Origin: Labrenzia sp. VG12
Lineage (GTDB): Bacteria; Pseudomonadota; Alphaproteobacteria; Rhizobiales; Stappiaceae
DNA: 64,000 bases
Assembly (NCBI RefSeq): GCF_002237595.1
Contig: NZ_CP022529.1
Coordinates: 5,796,001-5,860,000, forward strand
Direction of reading: 5' to 3'
The notes under the pieces are model-generated. The model did not search any database and had not been told where the DNA came from. It was given only the letters and a program-made list of their open reading frames with translations. Numbering within the stretch: position 1 is the stretch's first letter; the number at the start of each line of letters is the position of its first letter. Below are positions 1 through 8,467 of this stretch, piece after piece. Position numbers and translations under genes: made by a program.

Positions 1-309
1 ACGAAGGGGGGCAGCGGACCGTTGGTGGAGCGCTGGTTCGCGCAAGCCGGCATCAGGCCCCGGATAACGCACACGATCCTGCAAGTGAATTCGATCGTGG
101 CCCTTGTGCAGGCCGGGCTTGGTGTCTCCATCATTGCGGAACAAGCGCTGCCTGATGTGAGCGGCAGGTGCCATGTGGTGCCACTTCATCCGACCGTCCC
201 CAGAACGATCGGCTTTGCGCGGACCGGCAGACCATTTCGTGCGCATGCGCCGGACACATTCTGGCAGTTCTGTAGCCGGTTGGAACTCCTGGGGCCTGAC
301 CCCGGGTGA
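1..309 (+). CDS. LysR-family transcriptional regulator, C-terminal part only
   Basis: The reading frame is open to the left edge of the window, so only the last 102 codons of the gene are present and the helix-turn-helix lies outside. The visible part matches the end of a LysR substrate-binding domain: a VNSIVALVQAGLGVSIIAEQ stretch, where LysR proteins carry a conserved hydrophobic strand and a G-x-G-x-x-I-x-P-like loop, followed by the terminal beta strand and helix. The effector and target genes cannot be inferred. It converges on the phosphatidyltransferase gene, with only 7 bases between the two stop codons. Confidence 0.85.
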   Translation, partial: TKGGSGPLVERWFAQAGIRPRITHTILQVNSIVALVQAGLGVSIIAEQALPDVSGRCHVVPLHPTVPRTIGFARTGRPFRAHAPDTFWQFCSRLELLGPDPG

Positions 310-316
310 CGGGATC

Positions 317-928
317 TCAGGACTTCCGCAGGGCCTTCACCCCGATGAGCAACCGGGCACCTGCTGAGAGAAAACAGATCGCTGCAAACCCCCAGGCCAG
401 CACCGGGAACCAGTCTGGTACAAGGGCCATCAGAAGGAAAAGCGCAATGGTTTCTGCACCTTCCGCGAGACCGCCGATGTAATAAAGCGATTTCGAGCCT
501 TGCGCCGTGGTCGAGAGCCGGTTCTTTTCCGCCATGATGGCAAAGGCCAGGAAGGCCGAGCCATTGGCGTAGAAGCTCGCCAGCAGCACCGTTGCGGCCA
601 GTGCATTGGCCTCCGGATTCTGCACGGCAAACGCCAGGGGAATGGCCCCGTAGAAGAAGAAGTCGAGCGTGATGTCCAGATAGCCGCCAAGATCGGTCTT
701 GTGGTTGGCGCGGGCAACCGCACCATCGAGGCCGTCGGCTAAACGGTTGAGAGCGATCAGAAAGAAGCCGAGCAGGAACTGGCCGCAGGCAATGGCAATC
801 GCTGCGCCCATGCCCATTGCAAAACCGCAGATGGTGACGGTGTTGGCGCCAATTCCGATGCCGGCGACAAGCCGTCCCAGCTCGTTGAGCGGCGGATTGA
901 TCAAGGGGCGCAGGCGGGCATCGAACAT
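317..928 (-). CDS. CDP-alcohol phosphatidyltransferase family membrane protein
   Basis: This is an integral membrane enzyme of the family that joins a CDP-linked lipid or alcohol to a second alcohol with release of CMP. The family signature D-x2-D-G-x2-A-R-x8-G-x3-D-x3-D is complete, reading DGLDGAVARA and then GGYLDITLD in the first third of the protein. These aspartates bind the metal and the CDP group. Several hydrophobic helices follow. I place the start at the ATG at 928 (protein begins MFDARLRPL); an upstream in-frame ATG at 982 would add 18 residues of no obvious character. The acceptor alcohol is unknown, since the family includes pgsA-, pssA- and pcs-like members and no neighbour helps. 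Confidence 0.85.
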   Translation of the reverse strand: MFDARLRPLINPPLNELGRLVAGIGIGANTVTICGFAMGMGAAIAIACGQFLLGFFLIALNRLADGLDGAVARANHKTDLGGYLDITLDFFFYGAIPLAFAVQNPEANALAATVLLASFYANGSAFLAFAIMAEKNRLSTTAQGSKSLYYIGGLAEGAETIALFLLMALVPDWFPVLAWGFAAICFLSAGARLLIGVKALRKS

Positions 929-1101
929 GGGGCTTCGGCTTTTTGTGAGTTTGTGCCGCCTACATGCAAAATCCCTCTGCAAATCACAAGCGAATCCGGC
1001 CCTTGAACGAACAACCCCCTTTCACGCTTGTGTCATTCGCCCTATAAGCGCCTCCGGAACATTCGGGTTCACACCCTGGCCTGAAGGCAAAAGGAACAAT
1101 C

Positions 1102-1503
1102 GTGTCGGGCAGTTACAGTGCCATAACCCATGGGATCGAGGTTTCGGTCGAGCCGTTTTATCTGGACGATGAATCGCAGCCGGATGAGCGCTCCTTTATC
1201 TGGGCCTATATGGTCGAGATCCACAATGGCGGCAGCGAACCGGTCCAGCTGAAAACACGTTACTGGCAGATCACGGACGCCATGGGACGCCAGGAAGAGG
1301 TCAGCGGCGAGGGTGTGGTCGGAGAGCAGCCGGTGATCGAGCCCGGCGAGACCTACGAGTATTCCTCGCATTGTCCGCTCTCGACCGAGAGCGGCATCAT
1401 GGCCGGATCCTATTCAATGGAGCGCCCGGACGGTTCGCGCTTCGACGTCATGATCCCGGCCTTTTCCCTGGACCTTCCGGATGCGGTTCACAGCCTGAAC
1501 TGA
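1102..1503 (+). CDS. apaG: ApaG protein (DUF525, Co2+/Mg2+ efflux-associated)
   Basis: The product is a 133-residue ApaG protein, a single fibronectin-III-like beta-sandwich domain that fills the whole protein, at the normal family length. The conserved middle and C-terminal features are present: a YxxxIxNxG-type segment (EIHNGG), a strand reading KTRYWQI and the family's G-x-Y-S-M-E-like end. In Enterobacteria ApaG is linked to Co2+ resistance and Mg2+ efflux, but its biochemistry is poorly defined. Translation probably starts at GTG 1102, preceded by AAGGAAC about 6 bases upstream. The gene converges on the small membrane-protein gene, 12 bases away. Confidence 0.92.
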   Translation: MSGSYSAITHGIEVSVEPFYLDDESQPDERSFIWAYMVEIHNGGSEPVQLKTRYWQITDAMGRQEEVSGEGVVGEQPVIEPGETYEYSSHCPLSTESGIMAGSYSMERPDGSRFDVMIPAFSLDLPDAVHSLN

Positions 1504-1518
1504 GCGCGTCTGCGCTCA
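1501..1518. terminator. Short hairpin containing both stop codons of convergent genes
   Basis: TGAGCGC-GTCT-GCGCTCA is a perfect 7-bp stem with a 4-base loop. Its left arm begins with the TGA of apaG, and its right arm ends with the complement of the TGA of the convergent gene. No T-run follows on either strand, so termination would be weak or Rho-assisted. Confidence 0.45.
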
Positions 1519-1923
1519 GATGCTGAACAGCCCGCCGACAAAGCCGATCAGAAGCCAGAGGATCCACTTGCGGCGATTGAAGGCCGTCAGAAGCGTCACC
1601 GCCAGAGTCCCGAAGACCAGATAGAGACCGTGACCGGCAAAGCCGGTGCCAAGCACAATGGCAAACAGGTCCGGATCGGTGTTCTTGGCCAGGTGAAAAT
1701 GGTCTTCGGCGAAGGTCACCAGACTGTCGGCTGCCAGGCCGCAGACAAAGCCTGCAAAGGCAATCAGCATGCGCGCGCCCCAGTTGACCGGCCTGGGGCC
1801 GCTGTGAACGCGGATCCGGCGCATTTCCGTTGCCGGCCGATACCGGCGTACCGGAGCCTGTTGCCGGTGCCGCCGCAGCGGATAGCGAATGCTGACCTGA
1901 TCCCCGAAAGCCTGTCCGTTCAT
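1516..1923 (-). CDS. Small membrane protein of unknown function
   Basis: I do not recognise this 135-residue protein. It has a basic, arginine-rich N-terminal third (about residues 10-45), then three hydrophobic segments suited to membrane spanning: about residues 50-72, 85-115 and the last 20 residues. The basic N-terminus suggests a cytoplasmic amino end. I chose ATG 1923 (MNGQAF); an in-frame ATG 18 bases upstream would add MLWEGC. The codon pattern and the tight convergent packing with apaG support a real gene. No function is proposed. Confidence 0.6.
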   Translation of the reverse strand: MNGQAFGDQVSIRYPLRRHRQQAPVRRYRPATEMRRIRVHSGPRPVNWGARMLIAFAGFVCGLAADSLVTFAEDHFHLAKNTDPDLFAIVLGTGFAGHGLYLVFGTLAVTLLTAFNRRKWILWLLIGFVGGLFSI

Positions 1924-2044
1924 GCAACCTTCCCACAGCACGTTGATGAGCGTGGTGGCAGACCCTCAGGTCGTTGCCAGGACACCGCTCCCCCGATGTC
2001 GGTCATAGGTCAGCGGGCTTTAGGGAAGGGCAAACAAATTCGCT

Positions 2045-3130
2045 TCAATTTGAACGATCTGCGGATGCGCTTTGTCTGGAGCCGGCCGAGGCCTGGTCAT
2101 TGATCCAGTTACTCAGAATATCTAGGGCCCCGGGCGCATAGGCTTCGCGGCCAAGGATGGCAAAAGCCAGCTTCGACCAGGCCGGCATGTCACCTTCCGT
2201 TTGCTGATTGAACAACGACGCCCTCAACAGCGCATGGGTGCCGTCCGCAATGACGAGGGAGCTGTTGGCGACGTTACGGTCCTGCAGGATCTGGCGGTAG
2301 CGGTCCGAATTATAGTCTGGATCGACATTGAGATCGTCGCTGCCATGCAAGGTCAGGACGGGAGCTTTGACCTGAACCAGGTCCTTGCCGGAATCGGCAA
2401 GTGCGTTTTTCAGCACAAACCCGAACCGCGCTTCGGACATGGGTGTCCCCGAACGGGTGTCGGAAAGATAGGTTTGGTAGCTGTAGCCTTCGGAGAGAAG
2501 GTGCTTGTTGCCGGCAGCTGTCGCCTGCAGTGCGGCGTCAATGTCTTCCGGGGAAGCACCCTCGCGTTCCAGCCGGCGCCGCGTGAGATAGGCACCCTGC
2601 CGCAGCCAGTTGACCGCGCCGCCAATGATGACAAAGAAATCCGCCTGTGCCGGTTCCTTTGCCAGGATCGGCACCACCCAGCCGCCTTGCGAGAGGCCGA
2701 CAAAGCCGGTGGGCGCCCGGGCCAGTTCCGGCTGTGCCCTCACGGCCTCAAGGGCGGCGGTGGCAAGGCCGGCCCTGTCGGTCATGGAAAAGGCCAGCCA
2801 GTCGCCGGAGCTCTGGCCAATACCCGGCTTGTCCCAGGAATAGACCGCAATGCCACTGTCCAGAAGTGCGCTGATCATCGGCATGTAACCGCCGCCGCTA
2901 TAGCGGTCCGCCGGACCGTCGCCATGGACCAAGAGAACAACGGCGGACGTTTCGGCCTCGGGCAGATGCAGCGTGCCGACGACGGACATGTCCTTGAAGC
3001 TGAAACTTAATGGCCGGGTCCGGTATTCGGAAAAGTCGAAATCTTCCAGACCCTCGAAGGCGAGGATGAACAGGACCAGGACAAGGGCAATAGCTGTCCC
3101 GGCCCAGAAAACGAGCCTTCTACGTTTCAA
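2045..3130 (-). CDS. Alpha/beta hydrolase with N-terminal membrane anchor
   Basis: This 361-residue serine hydrolase is held at the membrane by a hydrophobic segment at residues 7-25 after a basic start, so it is probably exported or periplasmic. The triad can be read from the sequence: an oxyanion-loop VHGDG near residue 68-72, the nucleophile Ser147 in GLSQGG, an acid in GSDD and a histidine in DGTHALL. The overall pattern fits acyl esterases or the S9/DUF1100-like peptidase group. The substrate is unknown. It lies 19 bases downstream of the TerB-family gene on the same strand, so the two may be co-transcribed. Confidence 0.83.
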   Translation of the reverse strand: MKRRRLVFWAGTAIALVLVLFILAFEGLEDFDFSEYRTRPLSFSFKDMSVVGTLHLPEAETSAVVLLVHGDGPADRYSGGGYMPMISALLDSGIAVYSWDKPGIGQSSGDWLAFSMTDRAGLATAALEAVRAQPELARAPTGFVGLSQGGWVVPILAKEPAQADFFVIIGGAVNWLRQGAYLTRRRLEREGASPEDIDAALQATAAGNKHLLSEGYSYQTYLSDTRSGTPMSEARFGFVLKNALADSGKDLVQVKAPVLTLHGSDDLNVDPDYNSDRYRQILQDRNVANSSLVIADGTHALLRASLFNQQTEGDMPAWSKLAFAILGREAYAPGALDILSNWINDQASAGSRQSASADRSN

Positions 3131-3149
3131 TCAATGCGCTCCGATGTGG

Positions 3150-3569
3150 TCAGGCTGACCGGTGGCGGGCAATCGCGCTGCGCTCGATCGCAGCGATGGT
3201 GAGCTTGTCGAGCTTGAAGCGGTCCCGCAGCAACTGCAGGATGCGCAGCTCTTCCTGCTCAACATGGAGATCGGCTGCCGCGACTTCAACCGCCAGCGCA
3301 TAGGCTGTGTCGTAAAGTTTGTGCGGCAGCACGTCGCCAACAAGCTCCAGCACCAGCTGCAGACCGTTTTCTTCCTGCAGGATGTCGCCGCAGCGCTGGG
3401 CGGCGGGAATGATCCGGCTGCCGTCATAGCCGTCAAAGACCGGCAGCATCTTGACGACGTCGCCGATGGTGGCGAGTTCCATGTCGGTCATTTCATTGTC
3501 CGACGCCGAAACGATGACCATCACGTAGATGAGGGCTTCCTGAACGCTGATGGGCTCATTCATAGACAC
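3150..3569 (-). CDS. TerB-family (tellurite resistance-like) protein
   Basis: This 139-residue all-helical protein matches the TerB/DjlA N-terminal fold. It begins ISVQEALIYVMVIVSASD with the acidic metal-binding pattern (SASDNEMTDME), repeated later as AAADLHVEQEE. TerB-type proteins bind divalent metal and link membrane and stress functions. Stand-alone alphaproteobacterial members are usually uncharacterised, and no other ter genes are nearby, so tellurite resistance should not be assumed. It is divergent from the lysyl-tRNA synthetase gene across about 190 bases and sits just upstream of the hydrolase gene. Confidence 0.8.
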   Translation of the reverse strand: MSMNEPISVQEALIYVMVIVSASDNEMTDMELATIGDVVKMLPVFDGYDGSRIIPAAQRCGDILQEENGLQLVLELVGDVLPHKLYDTAYALAVEVAAADLHVEQEELRILQLLRDRFKLDKLTIAAIERSAIARHRSA

Positions 3570-3777
3570 AATTCATTCTCCAGTGGCGCCGGTTCCAGGG
3601 CAAATTGAACGCCCGGTTTATAGGCTTGCACGGCAAGCATCAAGTCACGGGCTTGCGACATGTGATTGCACATGCATGCGGCTTGATCTAGTGTCGCGCC
3701 GCAGCAATTGGCAGGAAGACACAAAAACCTGCCTGAGCTGCAATCCAACCAATCCCATGAACAGAACGAAATCCAAA

Positions 3778-5436
3778 ATGACCGACCAATCCCTGCCTCC
3801 GCTTGACCTTTCGCAAGACTTTGTCGAGGCGGCCCGGAAATCGAAAGCCTGGCCGTTCGAAGAAGCGCGAAAACTGGTCAAACGGATCGAAAAGCGGGAT
3901 CCGGGCAAACCGGTTCTGTTCGAGACGGGCTACGGTCCGTCCGGCCTGCCGCATATCGGTACCTTCGGCGAGGTGCTGCGCACGACCATGGTGCGCACGG
4001 CCTTCCGCCTGCTCACCGAAGACAAGATCCCGACGCGGCTCCTGAGCTTTTCCGACGATATGGACGGCATGCGCAAGATCCCGGAAAATGTTCCGGACCG
4101 GGCCGCGCTGGAACCCTATCTGCAGATGCCGCTCAGCGCCGTACCGAACCCGTTCGGCGGCGACTACGAGAGCTTTGCCGCGCATAACAACGCCATGTTG
4201 TGTCGCTTCCTTGATACGTTCGGCTTCGACTACGAGTTCGCCAGCGCAACCGAATACTACAAGGCCGGCAAGTTCGACGATGTCCTGATCAAAGCGACGG
4301 AAAAGTACCAGAAGATCATGGACGTGATGCTGCCGACCCTCGGCGCGGAGCGCCAGGCGACCTATTCGCCCTTCCTGCCGATCTCGCCGACATCCGGCCG
4401 TGTACTCTATGTGCCGATGAAGGACGTCAACCCGAAGGACGGCACCGTCACCTTCGAGGACGAGACGGGTGAAGACATCACGCTGCCGGTCACCGGCGGC
4501 AATGTGAAGCTGCAGTGGAAGCCGGATTTCGGCATGCGCTGGGCGGCCCTTGACGTCGATTTCGAGATGTTCGGCAAGGATCACATGACCAACGCGCCGA
4601 TCTACGACAAGATCTGCAACATCCTGGGCGGCAAGGCACCGGAACACTACGTCTATGAGCTGTTCCTGGACGACAAGGGGGAGAAGATCTCCAAGTCCAA
4701 GGGCAACGGCCTGACCATCGACGAGTGGCTGACCTATGCCTCGCCGGAAAGTCTGGCGCTCTACAATTACCAGAAGCCGAAAACGGCGAAGAAGCTCTAT
4801 TTCGACGTCATCCCGAAGGCGGTGGACGAATACTACACCTTTGTCCAGAAATACGAGCAGATGCCGGTGGAGCAGAAGCTGCAGAACCCGGCCTGGCATA
4901 TCCATTCGGGTGACATCCCGAAGATCGACATGCCGGTACCGTTTGCCATGCTGCTCAACCTGGTCTCCGCCTCCAACGCGGAGAACAAGGACGTGCTCTG
5001 GGCGTTCATCTCGCGCTATGCACCGGGCGTAACCGCTGAAACGCACCCGGCGCTCGATGCCCTGGTCGGTTATGCGATCCGCTACTTCGACGATTTCGTC
5101 AAGCCGACCAAGTCGTTCAAGACGCCGGACGAGATCGAACGCTCGGCACTGGAACAGCTCGATGCCAAGCTTGCTTCCCTGCCTGCGGATGCAGATGGTG
5201 CGGCCATTCAGGACGGTGTTCTGGACGTCGCCCGCGCCATCGAGCGCTACCAGGACCCGAACAAGAAGGGCCCGGATGGTGGCCCGGGCGTTTCGGTCGC
5301 CTGGTTCTCGGCGCTCTATCAGCTGCTGCTTGGTCAGGAAAAGGGCCCGCGCTTCGGCTCCTTCGTGGCGCTTTACGGCATTGCCGAAACCCGCGAGATG
5401 ATCCGCAAGGCTCTGGCCGGCGAACTGGCAGCCTGA
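3778..5436 (+). CDS. lysK: Lysine--tRNA ligase, class I
   Basis: This enzyme charges tRNA-Lys using ATP. It is the class I (Rossmann-fold) form, found in archaea, spirochaetes and alphaproteobacteria, not the class II enzyme of most bacteria. The class I signatures are both present: HIGT in GPSGLPHIGTF, and KISKSKG, the counterpart of KMSKS, in the second half. At 552 residues it has normal length. I chose ATG 3778 (MTDQSL); an in-frame ATG at 3757 would add seven residues, and the frame remains open further upstream without meaningful sequence. The gene is also called lysS in some annotations. It ends just before a strong bidirectional hairpin. Confidence 0.95.
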   Translation: MTDQSLPPLDLSQDFVEAARKSKAWPFEEARKLVKRIEKRDPGKPVLFETGYGPSGLPHIGTFGEVLRTTMVRTAFRLLTEDKIPTRLLSFSDDMDGMRKIPENVPDRAALEPYLQMPLSAVPNPFGGDYESFAAHNNAMLCRFLDTFGFDYEFASATEYYKAGKFDDVLIKATEKYQKIMDVMLPTLGAERQATYSPFLPISPTSGRVLYVPMKDVNPKDGTVTFEDETGEDITLPVTGGNVKLQWKPDFGMRWAALDVDFEMFGKDHMTNAPIYDKICNILGGKAPEHYVYELFLDDKGEKISKSKGNGLTIDEWLTYASPESLALYNYQKPKTAKKLYFDVIPKAVDEYYTFVQKYEQMPVEQKLQNPAWHIHSGDIPKIDMPVPFAMLLNLVSASNAENKDVLWAFISRYAPGVTAETHPALDALVGYAIRYFDDFVKPTKSFKTPDEIERSALEQLDAKLASLPADADGAAIQDGVLDVARAIERYQDPNKKGPDGGPGVSVAWFSALYQLLLGQEKGPRFGSFVALYGIAETREMIRKALAGELAA

Positions 5437-5452
5437 CCCAGTCCCGATGTTT

Positions 5453-5480
5453 CAGAGGCGGCGGCTTCCCGCCGCCTCTG
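5453..5480. terminator. Bidirectional hairpin between lysK and the VWA gene
   Basis: This is a perfect 12-bp GC-rich stem (CAGAGGCGGCGG / CCGCCGCCTCTG) with a CTTC loop, placed between the converging lysK and VWA genes. There is no clear T-tract on either side. Confidence 0.65.
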
Positions 5481-5488
5481 ATGACCTG

Positions 5489-7381
5489 TCAATGTTCCGC
5501 GAAGGCTGCCAGGCGAAGCAATGACAGATATTCCGCCCGATAGCCGTGCGGATCGTCTCCCAGGTTTGCCGCAGCAAGCTTTTCGGCGTCCCCGACGCTC
5601 CAGTCCCCCAGATAATCCGCGCCTTGCAGCAGCTGGCCGAAGCCCGCAACGGAGGCCGCGAACAGGGCTTCGCCCTCCGGGATGCCGGCGGTGTCTCCGG
5701 TCACCGGCGTGGTGATCAGGTGGCTCTGGTTCTCGCCCGGCAGCTTGTAGCGCAGTTTCACAAAAGCCAGCTCATCCGCGAACTCGCCCGCCGCTGCCGG
5801 CAAGGCTTCAGGTGTGGCAGGGCCGTAGCGAAGATCATCCAGACGAACCGCCGGCGAGCCGACGGGCGTGATCTCATAGAGTGCGGTCACCGTATGGCCC
5901 GCCCCGATATCGCCTGCATCCACCTTGTCATTGTTGAAGTCTTCCCGTTTGAGCGCGCGGGTCTCGTAGCCGATCAGCCTGTATTCGGTGATCGTGGCCG
6001 GATTGAACTCGACCTGGATTTTCACGTCCTGTGCGATCGTCACGATCGAACTCACCACCTGGTCGACCAGAACCTTGCGGGCTTCCGCCAGCGTGTCGAT
6101 ATAGGCAGCGACGCCGTTGCCGTTCTGGGCAAGTGTCTGCATCAGCGTGTCGTTGTAGTTGCCGCGGCCAAAACCGAGCACGGACAGGGAGATCCCTTTT
6201 TGGCGCTGGTCGGAGATGTAGCGTTTCAGATCGTCGGGGCCCGAAAGGCCGACATTGAAGTCGCCATCGGTGGCCAGGATTACCCTCGCGTCGCCGCCAT
6301 CTTCCTTCATCTCTTCGGCAATGGCATAGGCGCCTTGCAGTCCCGCATGACCGGCTGTGCTGCCGCCAGAATGAAGGGCATTCAGGGCCCGTACGATGGT
6401 TTTCCTGTCATCGACACGGGTCGGTTCCAGAAGCAGTCCCGCCTGGCCGGCATAGGTGACGATGGCGACGCGGTCCTCCGGCCGCAGGCTCGACAGCAGC
6501 AAGCGGAAGGCCTGCTGCAGCAGTGGCAGCTTGTTGGGGGCCGACATCGATCCGGACGTGTCGATCAGGAACACCAGGTTCTGCGGCGGCAGCTGATCCA
6601 GCGGCACGGAATAACCCTGCAGGCCGATCTGCAGCAGCCTGGTATTCGCGTTCCAAGGCGTTTCAATCACGGAGACGCTGGTGGAGAACGGTATCTCTGT
6701 GTCCCCGGGCACCGCATACGCATAGTCGAAATAGTTGATCAGCTCCTCCGGTCGCACCGCTTGAGAGCGGGGCATGCGGCCGTGGGTCAGTTCCGAGCGG
6801 ACAAAGGCGTATGACGCTGTATCGACATCGATCGAGAAGGTCGAGACCGGAGCATCGGTGACTTTCCTGACCGGGTTGCTTTCGGCTTCGGGAAAGCGTT
6901 CCCGGTCGGGAAGACGCTGTGGGGCCACGACAGCTGTTCTTACTCGGCTGGGTTCCGATCGTCTGGCTTCGTTTGCGACACCGGGTGAAGGGGGAGCTGC
7001 ATGCAGCACGGCGCGGTCGCTAAATCCTTCCACAACGCCTTGTTCAGCGTAAAGGCTGTCCCCGGTCCGCGGAACCAGACCTTGTGAGTCGGGGGGAAAT
7101 CTTGTTCCGCCAGACAGTCGGAAGACCTCGGTCTTTTTTGTGTCCGGGACCGGAGCAGGCTCGGGCGTGGGCAAGTGAGCCGGTGCCTCCTTCAGCGGTT
7201 GACGAGATCTTGTAATCACCGTCGTCTCCGGCCTCTGTCGGTGTTCAGTCTGGCCGATGCTCTCGTCGCTATAAAGATTGTAGGTGCCCGTCCGGTTGAT
7301 CAAGACAATGGCGAAGACCGCAATCAGGACAAGGCTGAAAAGGGCGAGGGAAATGAGTGTTCTGGAACGCTTGTTGGTCAC
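5489..7381 (-). CDS. YfbK-like von Willebrand factor A domain protein
   Basis: This 630-residue protein has an N-terminal membrane anchor (residues 9-28) and a low-complexity proline-rich region to about 170. A vWA-N domain follows (about 180-260), then a VWA domain whose metal-ion-dependent adhesion site reads DTSGSMS from Asp274, and a C-terminal DUF3520-type domain. This order is that of the YfbK/YfbK-like family. VWA domains bind partner proteins through a metal ion, and here the domain would face the periplasm. No obvious partner is adjacent, and the function of the family is not established. It converges on lysK. Confidence 0.85.
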   Translation of the reverse strand: MTNKRSRTLISLALFSLVLIAVFAIVLINRTGTYNLYSDESIGQTEHRQRPETTVITRSRQPLKEAPAHLPTPEPAPVPDTKKTEVFRLSGGTRFPPDSQGLVPRTGDSLYAEQGVVEGFSDRAVLHAAPPSPGVANEARRSEPSRVRTAVVAPQRLPDRERFPEAESNPVRKVTDAPVSTFSIDVDTASYAFVRSELTHGRMPRSQAVRPEELINYFDYAYAVPGDTEIPFSTSVSVIETPWNANTRLLQIGLQGYSVPLDQLPPQNLVFLIDTSGSMSAPNKLPLLQQAFRLLLSSLRPEDRVAIVTYAGQAGLLLEPTRVDDRKTIVRALNALHSGGSTAGHAGLQGAYAIAEEMKEDGGDARVILATDGDFNVGLSGPDDLKRYISDQRQKGISLSVLGFGRGNYNDTLMQTLAQNGNGVAAYIDTLAEARKVLVDQVVSSIVTIAQDVKIQVEFNPATITEYRLIGYETRALKREDFNNDKVDAGDIGAGHTVTALYEITPVGSPAVRLDDLRYGPATPEALPAAAGEFADELAFVKLRYKLPGENQSHLITTPVTGDTAGIPEGEALFAASVAGFGQLLQGADYLGDWSVGDAEKLAAANLGDDPHGYRAEYLSLLRLAAFAEH

Positions 7382-7572
7382 GATGTGCTCCTGCAGCAGG
7401 CAGAAAAACCGGGACGGGCAGGCAAAAAGACCTTGAAACCCGCAGCAATCTTATAAGAAGAGGCGACAAAACGGCCGGTTTTGAGGGCAAACTTCGCGGG
7501 AAAACGGGCTTCATTCCGGCACAATTGTGGCGCGTGTCGGAAGGATGTTGCGTTCGGAAGTGAATATTGTGC

Positions 7573-8376
7573 TCATGTATCGTCAGCGATCGTGCGCACC
7601 CGGGCCGTGCTGGCATCGAGCCCCTCGGCGATGAGGCGGGGCAGATCCAGTTCTTGCATCTTGATCAACCCTGCAGCCGTGGTGCCGGCATAATCCACCA
7701 TTTCGGTGACACGTTCGGCTGGGGTGATCGTATCTTCGGACAAGATCCGGCCGGAGGCCAGAAACAGCTGTTTGACGGCGCGGAGGGCAGTCTTGGCATC
7801 GACGCCGTTGGCTGTCGCATATTGCACCATGGCATCTGCAAAAAACGCTGCAAAGCCGGGCACCGGACCGGTCAGTGCCGTGAATATCTCGATCTGGGTT
7901 TCGTCTGCGACCCTGTCCGACAGGCCGCAGGCCGACAACAGGGCGGCCACTGTTTCCTGGTCGGTTGGGGCAAGGTCGCTGCTGGCACACCAGGGCGAAT
8001 AGGCCAGCCGTTCTCTGGCCGCCGGGCTCGACATGGCACGCACCACCCGGGCCGATCCGCACAGACTGCTCAGCTGGTGCAGGGAAACGCCCGCCATGAC
8101 AGAGATGACCAGCTTGTCTGCCGCCGCGATGCGGGCGCTGCTCAACAGGGCAGGGGGAACGGACAGGACAATCACATCACACGCATCGGCCAGCGCCTGA
8201 TTGTTGTTTGTAAATGTGACCTGCGGCCAGGGCTCGAAACCGGCTGGAGCGCCGGACCGGTTCGAAATCCAGAGCTGTTCCGGCGCCAGGCACCCGCTTT
8301 CATGCAGCGCAGTTGCAATGGCACTGCCGAGCTGACCTGTGCCACCGATGATACCGACCGTTTGCGTAAGGGCCAT
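7573..8376 (-). CDS. ProC-like pyrroline-5-carboxylate reductase family protein
   Basis: This 267-residue NAD(P)-dependent oxidoreductase has the ProC fold: an N-terminal Rossmann motif GIIGGTGQLG at residues 8-17, a VIVLSVPP strand, a VMAG motif, VVRAMSSPAA where ProC has RxMPNxP, and a C-terminal dimer domain with ALTGPVPGF and EMVDYAGTTAAGL. The substrate-binding PN of ProC is changed to SP, and the C-terminus deviates from classical ProC. It may therefore be a paralogue acting on another imine rather than the proline biosynthetic enzyme. Confidence 0.83.
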   Translation of the reverse strand: MALTQTVGIIGGTGQLGSAIATALHESGCLAPEQLWISNRSGAPAGFEPWPQVTFTNNNQALADACDVIVLSVPPALLSSARIAAADKLVISVMAGVSLHQLSSLCGSARVVRAMSSPAARERLAYSPWCASSDLAPTDQETVAALLSACGLSDRVADETQIEIFTALTGPVPGFAAFFADAMVQYATANGVDAKTALRAVKQLFLASGRILSEDTITPAERVTEMVDYAGTTAAGLIKMQELDLPRLIAEGLDASTARVRTIADDT

Positions 8377-8467
8377 GAAGAAGCTCCGTGGAAACGTTGG
8401 ATGTCCCCGGAGCTTAAACGTTTGCGCATTTCGGTGTCACGCCGATACCGCGCCTCGGCCCTCGTGA

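Noticed and set aside
3150..3569. Tellurite-resistance function for the TerB-like protein
   Set aside because: There are no other ter genes nearby, and the family is functionally broad.
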